This document shows positions 27,006-38,647 of a stretch of DNA of 64,000 bases, piece by piece. The position numbers and the translations under genes are program-made. The notes under the pieces are model-generated. The model was not told the origin of the DNA. It saw only the letters and a program-made list of their open reading frames with translations, and made no database searches. Every line of letters starts with the position of its first letter. Positions within the stretch are counted from its first letter, which is position 1. This DNA comes from Sipunculus nudus (Eukaryota > Annelida > Sipuncula > Golfingiida > Sipunculidae): positions 10,656,839 to 10,720,838 of the forward strand of contig CM049316.1 in NCBI GenBank assembly GCA_026874595.1, read 5' to 3'.

Positions 27006-30000
27006 TGTGTACACTCCCATAAATCAAGCATGGCAAAATTCCAGTGACATGTGGACCTGTGTGTCTATGTGCAGGGCAGCTGGGTAAATGTCCGATTGTT
27101 AACGTAAAATTAAGTAAATATAAATTATGTAACATGTCAGAAATAATTATGCAGATGGTTGGTTGATTGTCTGTATGTTTTCCATGAATGACACATCAGC
27201 GGAAGTTTAATTTCACTATTTTATCAAAATCTGAACCTGAAGTTTTATATGAAACTTACAGGATAACAGTCAATCCTAACTGCTGTATAATTATGAAATA
27301 AAAACCTGGCACAGAAACATGCACAGAAATAATTTTCAAAGAACAGTATTTGTTCTACCGATAATGTTCCGTCTACAGCATATTTATAACAACGATATAG
27401 AGTAACATGAGGATAAATTTCTACCCAAACATTTAGGCCTCAGTTCAAAGTTTGTACCATGAAAGCACGTATGTGGTCATTAAACGAATACACAACAACA
27501 GCAGGGACATTTGTTTGCATGAAACAATCAAATTAACGATAAAGAATGTGAACAACAAAACTGTTCCAGAAGTCTCCTTTGTTTGTTAAACTAATTATTA
27601 AACTCTGATAGGACTAAATCTAAAGATTCTTGGACAAACAAAGTAGTTCTCATTAGGAGATGATAATTAATGTTTTCTTGTGGAGCAGCATGGGTATAAT
27701 CATATTTCCGCTGGTGTTTAGCTCTGGTGCTGATGTGGCCTTTATAAGGCACGTTGTTAATTATTCCTGATAACATCAATGATGACACCATGTGGCACTC
27801 CCACATCAAACTTGGAATTCAGAACATTTGCATCATTGGATGCCGCAAAATTATGAAGCGAATCAGCCAAGATGATGAGAGATAAAATGCATGTTTAATG
27901 ATGGGTAACCCTCCACTTACTGACAGCACAGTTAATTCTGATTAAAAATGGAAAATTCCATGAGATAAAAATATCACAGTTAACAATATATTTTTTTTAA
28001 TTCAAGCACCCCTGTATCTGTATCCTATTTTTCTGTTTTTCTTCTGATCGAGGCAAGATGGGCCAATAAGAACTGGGACATAAAGCTGACATTCATGGAT
28101 CAAAACTCCCAATGCTGGAAAAACTGGACCATTCCAAGCCCTTCACATTTGAATATGCAGCTGAAAATGATATCAATCAAAATATTTTTATTTGGAGTGA
28201 GATCAAATAATTAGGAGTTGGGCTTCAAAGCTCATATTCCAGGGTTCCAAATCATTTTCAGTGCTGGAAATACAGTCTGGTGCTGGAAATGGATAAACAG
28301 AAGTACTATTCCTTGCCATATGCATGTCAATATATGCTGTCTTACTGTCTATTAACTACCTTTCACATATATACATAACCTGATAATAACTGATAACCCA
28401 ACATGGGCACCTCGATTCTCTATCTGATGTTTCCTGCTGAGGGCTGCATTCATACATTTAATGGCACAATTTACATATTTTTTACCTAAACATGATTTCT
28501 CCCAAATGTATTACTTTGGTGAAACCTCACAGGGCAGCGCTCAACAGTTACTGACACTGTTGATAACCAGGTTGGGACTTCCTCTGAAACATGGAACGAA
28601 TCCAACAAAAACAGAACAGCTTCCTGTCAGACCCACTAAGAACACATACGCCTAAAAAAATACAGCAAACTAAGAACAACTTCAGTTGTGCTACAAAAAA
28701 CGATGGCAGCCTTTCAATAATTCAATGGCCATTTTATCAGTGTGAGGAGCACTTGGTGGCGCCCGCTCTAATCAGCATGGATGCGGCTCGCTACTTTTGT
28801 ATTCCTTCCAGGAAGGTCAAAAGCAGGGCCCTGTTGACGGATGGTTTTATCATGCATTGTCACGGCATGGCGATGCCTTGTCATTAAGATCAAAATCAAC
28901 ACTGGCTGTGACGGGAATAATGAAACATGATAAAAAACCAGAGAAATGAGGCTATTTATCAGGGGACCTTTATAACAGGATTCCATCCATCCTGTAAACC
29001 GCCCAACGTCAAAATCGTATCACCAGATTCAAACATCTTTGATGATTCCCGGATTCTCCACCTGCCGGTAAAAGTATCCCTCCTTGTCAGCCTGTCCTCA
29101 TTCTGGACCTTGACCTCACCACCAGCATTTATGCACTGTATTTTTTTTAACCTCCACTTGTGAAGATTACAGTGTAACATGAAATTTCATGACAACCTAA
29201 ATCATAAGGGGTTTTTATGTAACATATGACAATGTTGTTATTCAGTGGATTCCTGGTAATTTCTTATTTGGAACACAGCTGGCAGACAAATTTAATTTCA
29301 TCTTAACATGATAAAGTCTGAATGTGATCAATTTGAACGAGATCAAGAAATAATATATAACATGGTTTCTGCAAATGAATACCATTTCAAAAGATTTCTA
29401 AAGCCATCAGAGATATGATTTGATTTCTTTCAAGGACTAATATAAATGGGTAGAATCCTAAACGGAATCTGAGTGAGGTCGATTAGATTTCTTGTAAAAC
29501 TTGATTGCATTGGACCAGATCTGAATACACTTCAGACCACTGTGCTTAACACCTACAACTTAGTTTTAAGGAATTACTTCACAATTCTTGGAAAGGGATA
29601 TGGCTTTGGGTGTCAGCCAGTCATAAAACTGCCCTGGCAGTACAGGGACTGCAAGCATGTACTATTGTAAACAAGACACGCAAAATGAAAACCAGATTAT
29701 GACACTCAGTCAAATCCAATGGTCAAGATACATAAGAACTATTACACATCAGAATATATTAAACACAAGAGCACCCTTCTGCGTCTTGAGACTTGATTTT
29801 GACCTTCCTGTGACCTCCTTATCATCTTAACAGCTATTAGCATTAAAGACAAAATTCTTCATCTGTTATTGATTGGCAGATGATTATCAGTTGTCTGAAA
29901 GGAGGACACAGCAACAGACTGCAATCTGTATTCCACAGGACTCAAAAAGTTTTGTCATAAAACCAAATTAATGAGAACGCAATAATTATCCACTTTCATT

Positions 30001-30660
30001 ATGATCTAAAACCTTCTTTAATTAGGAAGCCGTGCTCACAGTCACTGAGACAGGTAAAGATAAATTTCAATTCCCAGCTTAAATTTTTGCTCAAAATGTA
30101 TCAGCCAGCTCTACTGCTTTAAAAAAGGACCTTATAAACAGACAATGTAGGTCTCTTTGAAGCAGACGTTGTAAGAGACACGACAGCAGGATCTAGGAGG
30201 AATACAGGACTTTCTTGCTGTTGCCTGGGTTCCATGAGTGCCAGCTGATATTTATTTTAAGCGTCCTAACAAGATCTGTACACCAGTGCAAATTATTGGA
30301 GCACCCAATATTAAAGAGTGATTTAAGTCCCAGGGCATATAATGGACTAAATTAACTCACAAAGAAATAAAATGTCAGTTGATGAAGCTCACAATTCACA
30401 TGTAAAATACCCCTCCTGTTGGTTTTGGCAAGAAAGGTTTCGGGATAAACAAGAGCTAAGGACGTCAGCTACTCTTGAGGCTCTGCTACGGGAGATTGAT
30501 ATGCACCACACTCTGATTCATGGCTTTCACATGGGTTGCCATGGAGATGTGAACCAGAATCTGTGCCTAGGATTACCAGAGTGTACAGAGATTTCTCTCA
30601 AGAAAGGCATATTCTTGCCAAGGAAACTCCTAGGGAGCCACAGCTGCTATTGTACATGTG
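27006..30660. other. Unique sequence between repeat blocks
   Basis: No gene is supported. The sequence is less repetitive than its flanks. A block at about 28.58-29.13 kb has more CG dinucleotides and more even composition than its surroundings, and several TAATTA-type cores lie near 27.66-27.76 and 29.96-30.03 kb. This could be conserved regulatory DNA; no comparison was possible. Confidence 0.35.
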
Positions 30661-31345
30661 CGGGACTCAGCTTTATCAAAGCAAAACATCAGTCTGCTAT
30701 TGTACACAGGACTCAGCTTTATCAAAGCAAAACATCAGTCTGCTATTTTACACAGGACTCAGCTTTATCAAAGCAAACGTCAGTCTACTATTTTACACAG
30801 GACTCAGCTTTATCAAAGCAAAACATCAGTCTACTATTTTACACAGGACTCAGCTTTATCAAAGCAAAACGTCAGTCTGCTATTTTACACAGGACTCAGC
30901 TTTATCAAAGCAAACGTCAGTCTACTATTTTACACAGGACTCAGCTTTATCAAAGCAAAACATCAATCAACTATTTTACACAGGACTCAGCTTTATTAAA
31001 GCAAAACGTCAGTCTGCTATTTTACACAGGACTCAGCTTTATCAAAGCAAAACGTCAGTCTACTATTTTACACAGGACTCAGCTTTGTCAAAGCAAACAT
31101 CAGTCTGCTATTGTACACAGGACTCAGCTTTATCAAAGCAAAACGTCAGTCTACTATTTTACACAGGACTCAGCTTTATCAAAGCAAAACGTCAGTCTAC
31201 TATTTTACACAGGACTCAGCTTTGTCAAAGCAAACATCAGTCTGCTATTTTACACAGGAATCAGCTTTATCAAAGCAAAACGTCAGTCTACTATTTTACA
31301 CAGGACTCAGCTTTGTCAAAGCAAACATCAGTCTATGGTTTTATA
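30661..31345. repeat. 46-bp tandem array, 15 units
   Basis: Each unit contains ACTCAGCTTTATCAAAGC, then AAAACRTCAGTCTRCTAT and TTTACACAGG. Most units are 46 bp and some 45 bp owing to one fewer A after GC. Fifteen occurrences of (A/G)CTCAGCTTT-type blocks were counted, one with an AATCAGCTTT variant. Units are far more alike than in the 15.5-kb array, so this one is younger. Long open frames across it are by-products of a unit with few stop codons. Confidence 0.92.
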
Positions 31346-31824
31346 TCAGATCACAGAATAAAAGGCAATATCTGACTTGTCTGATTTATAATAACACTTT
31401 GAGAAATGTAATGTATCCTCAAATTAAAACAAGACAATCAAGCAAATAAAGTAAACTGCTGAAATGAAAGTAGTATCACTTCAATATGATAATTAAGAAA
31501 TGAAAAATACCATGATTCATTGGAAACAGAAAAGTCCTTTGTTGGATCATTAACAAATACAAGTACATTCACCCACAAGTTCAAGTACATATCGTAAAAC
31601 AATGGCACATATTGTAAAGTGCAAGTCCAAGAATTTTTAGTGACTTGTTTTAATAGTCTTGTTTTTGCATAAATTGAGTGATTTTGTGTTACTTTAGTTA
31701 TCTTATGGACAGTGTAAGCATATTTTGAGTTGAAATTTATGAAGTGAGAGAAAAGGCTCCAATTATTCAGAAATTACAAAATCATATTCTGTGTTGAATA
31801 TATTAATATTATATAACCAACTTA
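31346..31824. other. AT-rich spacer
   Basis: Nothing gene-like or repeated was recognised between the 46-bp array and the second copy of the 2.63-kb repeat. Confidence 0.5.
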
Positions 31825-31862
31825 AACAAGGGACCTATGGGTCACGGCGCTCAGCTGTTATA

Positions 31863-31873
31863 TATGATAAAAA
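31863..31873 (+). repeat. Left target-site duplication of the LINE
   Basis: TATGATAAAAA at 31863-31873 reappears at 32660-32670. Copy 1 has the single empty site TATATGATAAAAAAATATT at the corresponding point (about 24413). Confidence 0.85.
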
Positions 31874-32484
31874 GGCATCTATATAATTTGATGGTAAAGT
31901 TAGATGAACAGGGAAAAATAACTTGGGCAACTCATATAAGAATACTATTGTTTAAAACAGGCTTTGGTTATGTTTGGTTAGCACAGTCTGTGGGAAATAG
32001 CAACATTTTAATAACAAATTTCAAACAGAGACTAAAGGATATAGCAATGCAAGAATGGCAAGAAGATATAACCTTATGTAATAAGTTGGATTTCTATGGG
32101 TCTTTTAAATCAATGCTGACAGTAGAGAAGTATATTTCATGTGTTTCTAACAAATGTCATAGACAGGCACTTGCCAAATTACGATGTTCAAATCACAAAT
32201 TATCCATTGAAACTGGCAGACATCAGGGAATAGCAAAAGAAGAAAGAATTTGTATGTATTGTTTTCATAGAGGATTTAATGTATTAGAAGATGAAAGTCA
32301 CTTCATGTTTGAATGTCCTATGTATGTAGATCTGAGGGTTAAGTACTTAAGAGCTGACTTACTAGAACCAAATGAACACAATTTAAAGAAACTTTTTAAT
32401 TTAAATGAACCATGTGAGATAGCTAGTGTTGCAGCATTTGTATATCATTCATTTAGAAGGAGAGAACTATCATTGGGTAATTAA
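31874..32484 (+). CDS. LINE ORF2 C-terminal fragment
   Basis: About 202 residues of LINE protein remain. The open frame can be extended upstream to an ATG at 31837, but its first dozen residues come from the host repeat. Counted from that ATG, a Cys-Cys-His-Cys cluster (C139-x2-C142-x12-H155-x4-C160) follows a basic RQALAKLRCSNHKLSIETGR block, a layout typical of the region downstream of reverse transcriptase in non-LTR elements. Polymerase and endonuclease domains are absent because of the 5' truncation. The frame is intact to its stop at 32484, suggesting a fairly young insertion. It cannot encode an active element. Confidence 0.75.
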
Positions 32485-32659
32485 TGTATTAAGTGTTAAC
32501 CTTGAACCACTGATGGCAGATTAATAACCTGATTTATAATTGGATATTTTTATTGTATTATTTGTTCTTTATGGTGTATTACTATGTTAATGTTTCTTTT
32601 TTTGGAACTTTGGGCCTGAGGCCTTTCCCTGAATAAACTTATTCTATTCTATTCTATTC
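31874..32659 (+). mobile_element. 5'-truncated LINE (non-LTR retrotransposon) insertion
   Basis: An insertion of about 786 bp carries the 3' end of a LINE: the C-terminal part of the reverse transcriptase protein, a short 3' UTR (GGGCCTGAGGCCTTTCCCTG), AATAAA at 32632-32637 and an (ATTCT)n tail. It is flanked by an 11-bp target duplication. A short-repeat tail rather than poly(A) is known for CR1-like and L2-like clades, so a CR1/L2-type element is favoured. The 5' truncation is the usual result of incomplete target-primed reverse transcription. Confidence 0.85.
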
Positions 32660-32670
32660 TATGATAAAAA
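32660..32670 (+). repeat. Right target-site duplication of the LINE
   Basis: This is the second copy of TATGATAAAAA, immediately after the (ATTCT)n tail. Its first T could equally belong to the tail. Confidence 0.85.
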
Positions 32671-35244
32671 AAATATGATTTAGAAATGAGGCACATGCTG
32701 GTTTTGTGTGGTAATAAGTATAAGCTGTATTATGAGTTGTTGTTGTTGTTAAGCTTATGTATGATTTTGATAGTACCTTTGGAGACAGAGAAGATAATTG
32801 ATTTCATTTATTTTATTAACAAATGGAGAACTATTGTCACACAGATTTTGACTTGGCCATATAACTTATAAGCAGAACTTATAATATAAGAGTTTAACTA
32901 TTTATTAAAAAAATTACAAATATTGTCCCAGATATGATTTTTATTAAAAATAATAAGAGAATTGTATGATTTTTCAAATGAAATATAACTGAAATGATTA
33001 TTAAAATAATATTAAAGAATATATTCATGAATGCATTCATGAATACATTTGGAAAGTATTTGCACTGGTATTCATTTACTTTCATTTTTACCTGAATTCC
33101 CATTCTTTATGCAAGAAATTTTATAATGGAGTACATATTCATATTCGTATTTAAATACAATTGCAAAGTATTCCCACCATGTCTGGTATTTATTCAGTTT
33201 TCACCGAACAATGGTGTTGAGAATCCAGAATGTACAAAATTCACACATTTAAATAATGATCATAAGTACCTGGTTTTATGGCTTTTATTTATATTAAAAA
33301 AAAAAATAAATGTGATATATTTATTTTGGACTAATTTCACATCAATGTACACACTAGACACAGTAGGAATCTAGATTAATATTATCAACTGCATCTTTGT
33401 CTATCATTAATTTCCTTCATATGATCCCTAATGATTAGTAATGAATAATATGATTTACTTTTTTATTATTAAAATTGAACTGAAAAATGCCATAGGTGAC
33501 TGCATGGTGTTATTTGGAATACGTGACATTCTATCCATCGATACAAGGTTCTTATATCATCAGTAACTGCAAGTTAATTCCCTATTATTATAAACTAACA
33601 AATTCCTTTTCTATTTTTCTTTAATTTGTTATTAAAAACCAATAAAAATTGATTAATTTATTGTTTATTGTTATGTTGTTGGGTAAAACGACTCGATGAG
33701 TTGGGTTGGACACCTGGATCAACTGTGGCTGGCCATAAGCTGCCTTGCTGCCAAGTATATGCCCAGCCTCAAGAGTGCATAATTTGCTGAAAGTTCAACA
33801 AGGTCAACATACAGGTGACTCAAGAGTGGCTGGAGAGAGCGAAGGTCTGACATGGTCTCATAAAAACATTAATAAAAGCTACAATTTTTGGCCAATTTCT
33901 TTCAGCTTTCTAAACTAAAAAGCTGAAATCCTTATGTGTGCATGATACGAAAATTATATAAACAGAGCTCACATGAAACAAAAGTGAAATGGTCAAAGTT
34001 GGGCAAAATTTAAGGTACTTATTTTATATTTATACTAATAACTTATAAAATTTTAAAAATTCAGAACTAATTTTGGGTATTCAATTGAATCTTGATTAAA
34101 TAATGTTACATCCCTGACAAAAAATCTCTAGCTTCAGCAAGCCCCTTGTTAAGGGAGTTATATATTTCTTGATTTTTTACAAAGTGCATTATGTTTGGGC
34201 CCATAACTCAAAACAATTACGCAATACTGACATCATTTCTGGCATGTGCACAGAGAATGTATAGAAAAACATGTATATTATATATGATTGAAGTCAGATC
34301 AGTGGTTTTGATATTAGGCAGTATTGAAGTGTAACAATGGGTTTTTAATTGAAAAATGAAGTTTTTCATTAATATCTCAAAGGTATTTAGTCCTAGTGAC
34401 CAAATTCTTGGCATGGTAGGGAATTTTGGAGACATCTAATTGTATGCCAAATTTTAGGAACTGAGAGCTTAAGCTGGGGAGCTGAGCTCTTGCAAACTGC
34501 ATAACACTAGCCTGATGTAAACAATATGTTACATGGTGCTTGAAAACTTGAATAAAATCTACAGTTTTTGATCAACTGGTTTAAAATTTTTGTTGTTAAC
34601 AGACAAAATGCTAACAAAAACATGCTGAGAAAATTAAATCCACAGTACTTACAGGAAAAAAAAGTGCCATGGTCAAAGTTAGGCAAAATTTAAGGTACCA
34701 ATTTTTTATTTTTGTTAATATTTTAAAAAATTTAAAAGATTTTGATCTAATTTTGGGTATACAATTTAATTTTGATTAATTAAAGTTATATTACTTGAAA
34801 AAAAGTCCAAAGCTTTAACAAGTTTTGTGTTAAGTGATCAAATATCTTTCCTGATTTTTTACAAAATGCATTATGTTCTGGCCCATAACTTTCTTAAATT
34901 ATATAATACAGACATAATTTCAGGCATGTACATAGGAACTTTATAGAGGAATATTTATGGTAAATATGAGCAAAAACAGATGAGTGGTTTTGATATTAGG
35001 CAGCCCTAAAGTGTGAAAATAGGTTTTTAATAAAAAATTGAGGGTTTTCCTTAAAGGCCTACTTCCATGAAAAAAATAAAATGAAATACTACTGAAGGTT
35101 TATTCATTTACATGTATATGTATAAATTATGGTATAATAAAATCAAGCTTTGCGCACTTAGCCGTAAAAATTTTAATCGAAAGACCCGTAATCCACCCCA
35201 CTCAGGGGCCCCAAGCCAAACAGAAGCGTCCTGGCCAAGGCGAT

Positions 35245-35264
35245 TGTGACGTCACAACCAGAAC
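35245..35264 (+). repeat. Inner inverted repeat, left arm
   Basis: TGTGACGTCACAACCAGAAC matches exactly, in inverse orientation, 38260-38279. It contains the palindrome TGACGTCA, a full CRE/ATF site. This pairs the element's ends well beyond the 13-bp tips. Confidence 0.8.
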
Positions 35265-36367
35265 ACACCGGGCGGTATTGTATGGCATCAGTTGAGTTTA
35301 ACACGATCTGAGGAAAATATCCCAAAGTATTGCGTCGTCGGGTTGAGCAGTAACATCAAGGGTGATGGTGTGAGCTTAATAATATTTTAACAAGTGTATA
35401 AGCCACATGTTCGTGCCAAATGGACAGGATTTCCTTTACAGAAGAGGCCGAACTGGACCCGGCCGGGCATGATCTGGGAAGGGGATTCCCCAGGTTTGGC
35501 TATACTGACATGAGGGTGCGGCCATGCGGACGGACTTTTCCTGACATTTAGACACCTTTGTTGCCACTTTGTTGCCACTCTATATCCCTTACATGCGTAG
35601 GCTGCTAACTAGGAAATGATGCTGCTTTTCATCTTTACGACTCCTGTATCTCTTAGTCTTCAACTTTTCACCTGTTATTCCGCGACTCGGCCTTGCCACG
35701 CTGGGAGCTGGCACCACGCAGTCTGCACACTAGGAGACGCCGGATCAGGATTTCAAGCGACATGTTAAATGACAACCAACATATAGCTGCTTGTTGATCG
35801 TATAAGTTTAATAATATCAAACTGATCAATCAATTAATTTATTATTAAATGTGTTTGAACGCTTGTAAATGATAAAAACTTTATTTTTTATTTTGGGACT
35901 TTTTTTTACAAGTTTCAAGACCCATATGTGACCGAAGGGGTCACGTAAAGCTCGGTGCATGGTGCCTCAGCAAAGGCATTAACATTGGAGATACAATTAA
36001 TAGGATTCTAAAAAAATAAACCCACGTTAAAAACCGTTACTCCTTATTGTTGACAATAATCAAAATAATTCATTTTAATATTTCAAATCTTTTGAAATAT
36101 CAGAAAATTAACAATTTAAAAAATTATACCAGGCATTTCAGCATATTTTAATTATGTGCCCAAATAATATGAAAAAATTGGCTTCGTAATGGCTTCCTTA
36201 CATTAAACGTGTGTGTTGTATATGGGTTGGGGATATTTTCACTCTGTTTGAATTTTTTTTAAAGTTTTCTTTTAAGTATCTGTAATGATAAAATGTTATA
36301 TTGTTTTAAAAATGTGTATTTGTTGTATAAAATGTGATAAGCAATGTTTTATCCATTTTTTATATAA

Positions 36368-36560
36368 CCAAAAAAAAAAACAAATTCCATGCCAAGTCAG
36401 CACACACACACACGCATACATATAATTTAAGAGGTGTGTTTAAAATGTAATAAGTATGTAACTTTAAGTATGTAATACTTGTATATGAAATATTAATATA
36501 TATAACGTTTATATATATGTAAATATGATATATATATATATGTGTGTGTGTGTGTGTAGA
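36368..36560. repeat. Low-complexity tracts inside the TTAA element
   Basis: An A-run, (CA)n, (TA)n and (TG)n tracts occur in succession. They carry no coding information. Confidence 0.8.
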
Positions 36561-37264
36561 TATATAAAGATAAACACTTATGTATATAACAAAATATCAA
36601 ATCAATTACCTAGTCAGTCATAAAGAGAACTCCAAATCTGTTTCAGCAGTCTCTTTCCTTCCTTGTTGGTATGATTTGCCATATTGCACTCAAAGATGTT
36701 ACACTTGAACCTTCAGATGATACACTGGCCGAAGTACCCATGCATTTAGTCCAACATATGGGTAATCTTGTATAATTTTAAATAATAATTTATTGTAAAT
36801 GTACTTTTTTTGGAATCAAATCTGCTATCATGCAGAGTATTATAACTGGAATGTATGGTTTCTGGACACATTTTTTTTAATATTACACAATTCTTAAATT
36901 GGAGGATACTAAAAGTACCCCTGAAATCCAGATAAACGGTATTACATCAGCCCAAACAAAAACAGAGCAATTATTCTTAAAATCTTGCTTGTAAATTTTT
37001 ATTTGCACAAGTAAAGCCTAGCTGAGGCATTATGGCAAGAACTTTACCTATAACATTGCCAACATAAAACAGATTAATAATAGTCATGGGGCTTTCCGTC
37101 TGGTGGAGTGTTATATACAGAACTGTATCATACATATATATACTGTGTATAATTATAATGTCACTGCGTGTGTGATTTTTTTATAATGAAACATGACTCT
37201 TTCATAATTCATTTAAAAAAAATGTGAATTTCATGCTTTGTATTATACATTTCAAATTCATTAA

Positions 37265-37297
37265 ATCTCTCTCTCTCTCTCTATATATATATAATAT

Positions 37298-37330
<33 letters not shown>

Positions 37331-37416
37331 TAAATTATAAAAGGAAAGAGTGTAAATTATATAAATAAATGTATGTATCATTTCCATGATGATGGGCCGG
37401 AGGGGGGGGGGGGGGG
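37265..37416. repeat. (CT)n, (AT)n and G15 tracts inside the TTAA element
   Basis: A short CT tract is followed by about 50 bp of TA repeats, then a 15-G run at 37402-37416. A minus-strand open frame across this tract is an artefact of the repeats. Confidence 0.8.
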
Positions 37417-38259
37417 AAGAGTACTTAAAATTAGTACCACCCTCCATCGGGATGGGTGTGGTACGTAAACAGCTTCATTTAAGACTAGCCCCGTGTGTGG
37501 TACTATAAGGTTACATGTATTTATGAGGTAAGGCCTGCCAAGTAAAAACTCGCTTTACGAAAAGTATATATAGTTATACTACTGCTAAACAAAAAAGCGC
37601 TTATCAATGTCAAAACAACAATTTTGCATTTCTGATTATGAAGCATGTATGTATAAATTATGATAAAAAGAAAGGACCAGCGCTTTATTCATACGACAAA
37701 ACCAAGTTGCTTATTAGCTGATTTTTGCAGAATCACCACGGCACCAGTCACAACATTGTAACAGTTAATGTTATCACAACAACAAACTTTGTTGCAAAGC
37801 GTCGCGGGCGATATTAAACAAACTCGACCAAGTCAAGAATCACCATCGGCATCTTGTACTACTCTACATTTTCTTGCTCTAAATATTATATTACTGAATA
37901 ATCTCTTTATTTTGATAATAATCACCAGATTGAGAATATCCCTTAAAATTCCCACAGACTCCATCCTCGATTTTGTAGGCCTACAGCCTGTTACTTCGTC
38001 ACAGGAATCAAACCTGTTCCCAGTGTTGGCTTGCAGTGGCCGCTGTCTATGTCACCGACTTCTGTTTCTAACAACGTATACATGGCCCAAAATTACATGA
38101 GGCTTAATGTCGAAGTTACCATAAATCTACAGATCTAAATTCGCCGCTTTATTCTCCTTTAACGGGTCTAAGACAGTGTCATCTTACGATGATTCCTCCC
38201 CCTCGCTTGATCAGATCGACCCGTCGGCCTTGCTGAAACCACGTGGACGCGCAACCGGG

Positions 38260-38279
38260 GTTCTGGTTGTGACGTCACA
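38260..38279 (+). repeat. Inner inverted repeat, right arm
   Basis: GTTCTGGTTGTGACGTCACA is the reverse complement of 35245-35264, and sits at a comparable distance from its terminus. Confidence 0.8.
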
Positions 38280-38610
38280 CACGTCCCAAGGGCTGTCTCA
38301 ACTTTTTCAGGGGGCTCCCAGGACTCTGTTCACATATTCGTTCCTATCACGGATAGTAGCTCCCCAATTTCAGTAATTTTTACATCAGTTATATTTGTAG
38401 GTTCATACCTTTCATATATGCAAAAACACCCTGAGGGTGGAAGTAGGCCTTTAATTTCTCAAAGGAACAAAGTCGCAAAGACCCAGTTTTTGGCTTGGTA
38501 GGAGATCTTGGGGACATCTAACACTATGCCGAATTTTGGATTCCTAGGTCTTACGGTTTCAAAACGTGCCACATCTACGGACGGACGGACGACGGACAAT
38601 GGACCACGAC

Positions 38611-38645
38611 TGTAGTTCAGATGACTTATAGTCAGCTGAGCTAAA
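38611..38645 (+). other. Terminal hairpin of repeat copy 2
   Basis: The same 35-nt stem-loop as copy 1, with two changes in the left arm (TGTAGTTCAG). The right arm and loop are unchanged. Confidence 0.75.
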
Positions 38646-38647
38646 AA

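Larger units (their letters stand above)
35055..38450 (+). mobile_element. 3.4-kb TTAA-flanked DNA transposon, nonautonomous or decayed
   Basis: The element begins AGGCCTACTTCCA and ends with its exact reverse complement TGGAAGTAGGCCT. It is bounded by TTAA at 35051-35054 and 38451-38454, while copy 1 has a continuous sequence at that point. TTAA duplication is the signature of piggyBac-type elements, although the termini lack the usual CCY start. A second inverted pair of 20 bp lies about 190 and 171 bp inside the ends. The interior contains low-complexity AT blocks and no frame longer than about 110 codons. No transposase is recognised. Base composition near both ends is distinctly more GC- and CpG-rich than the host repeat. 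Confidence 0.75.
31825..38647 (+). mobile_element. 2.63-kb dispersed repeat, copy 2, with two nested insertions
   Basis: The repeat occupies 31825-31873, 32660-35054 and 38451-38647. It has the same start, internal duplication, (ACGG)n tract and terminal hairpin as copy 1. The two interruptions are a LINE fragment (31874-32659) and a 3.4-kb TTAA-flanked element (35055-38450). After removing them and one copy of each target duplication the length is about 2626 bp against 2629 for copy 1. Both copies are in the same orientation 4.8 kb apart. Confidence 0.8.

Noticed and set aside
28591-28887. A 98-codon plus-strand frame
   Set aside because: No acceptor, donor or recognisable motif; the first half is AT-rich filler. 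A CpG-containing noncoding block explains the composition.
30372-31375. Open frames of 329 and 279 codons on the plus strand
   Set aside because: They run almost entirely through the 46-bp array, which has no stop in any forward frame. The nonrepetitive first hundred codons are not protein-like.
37202-37447. Minus-strand frame with Ile-Tyr and Arg-Glu repeats
   Set aside because: It translates (AT)n, (CT)n and poly-G tracts inside the TTAA element.
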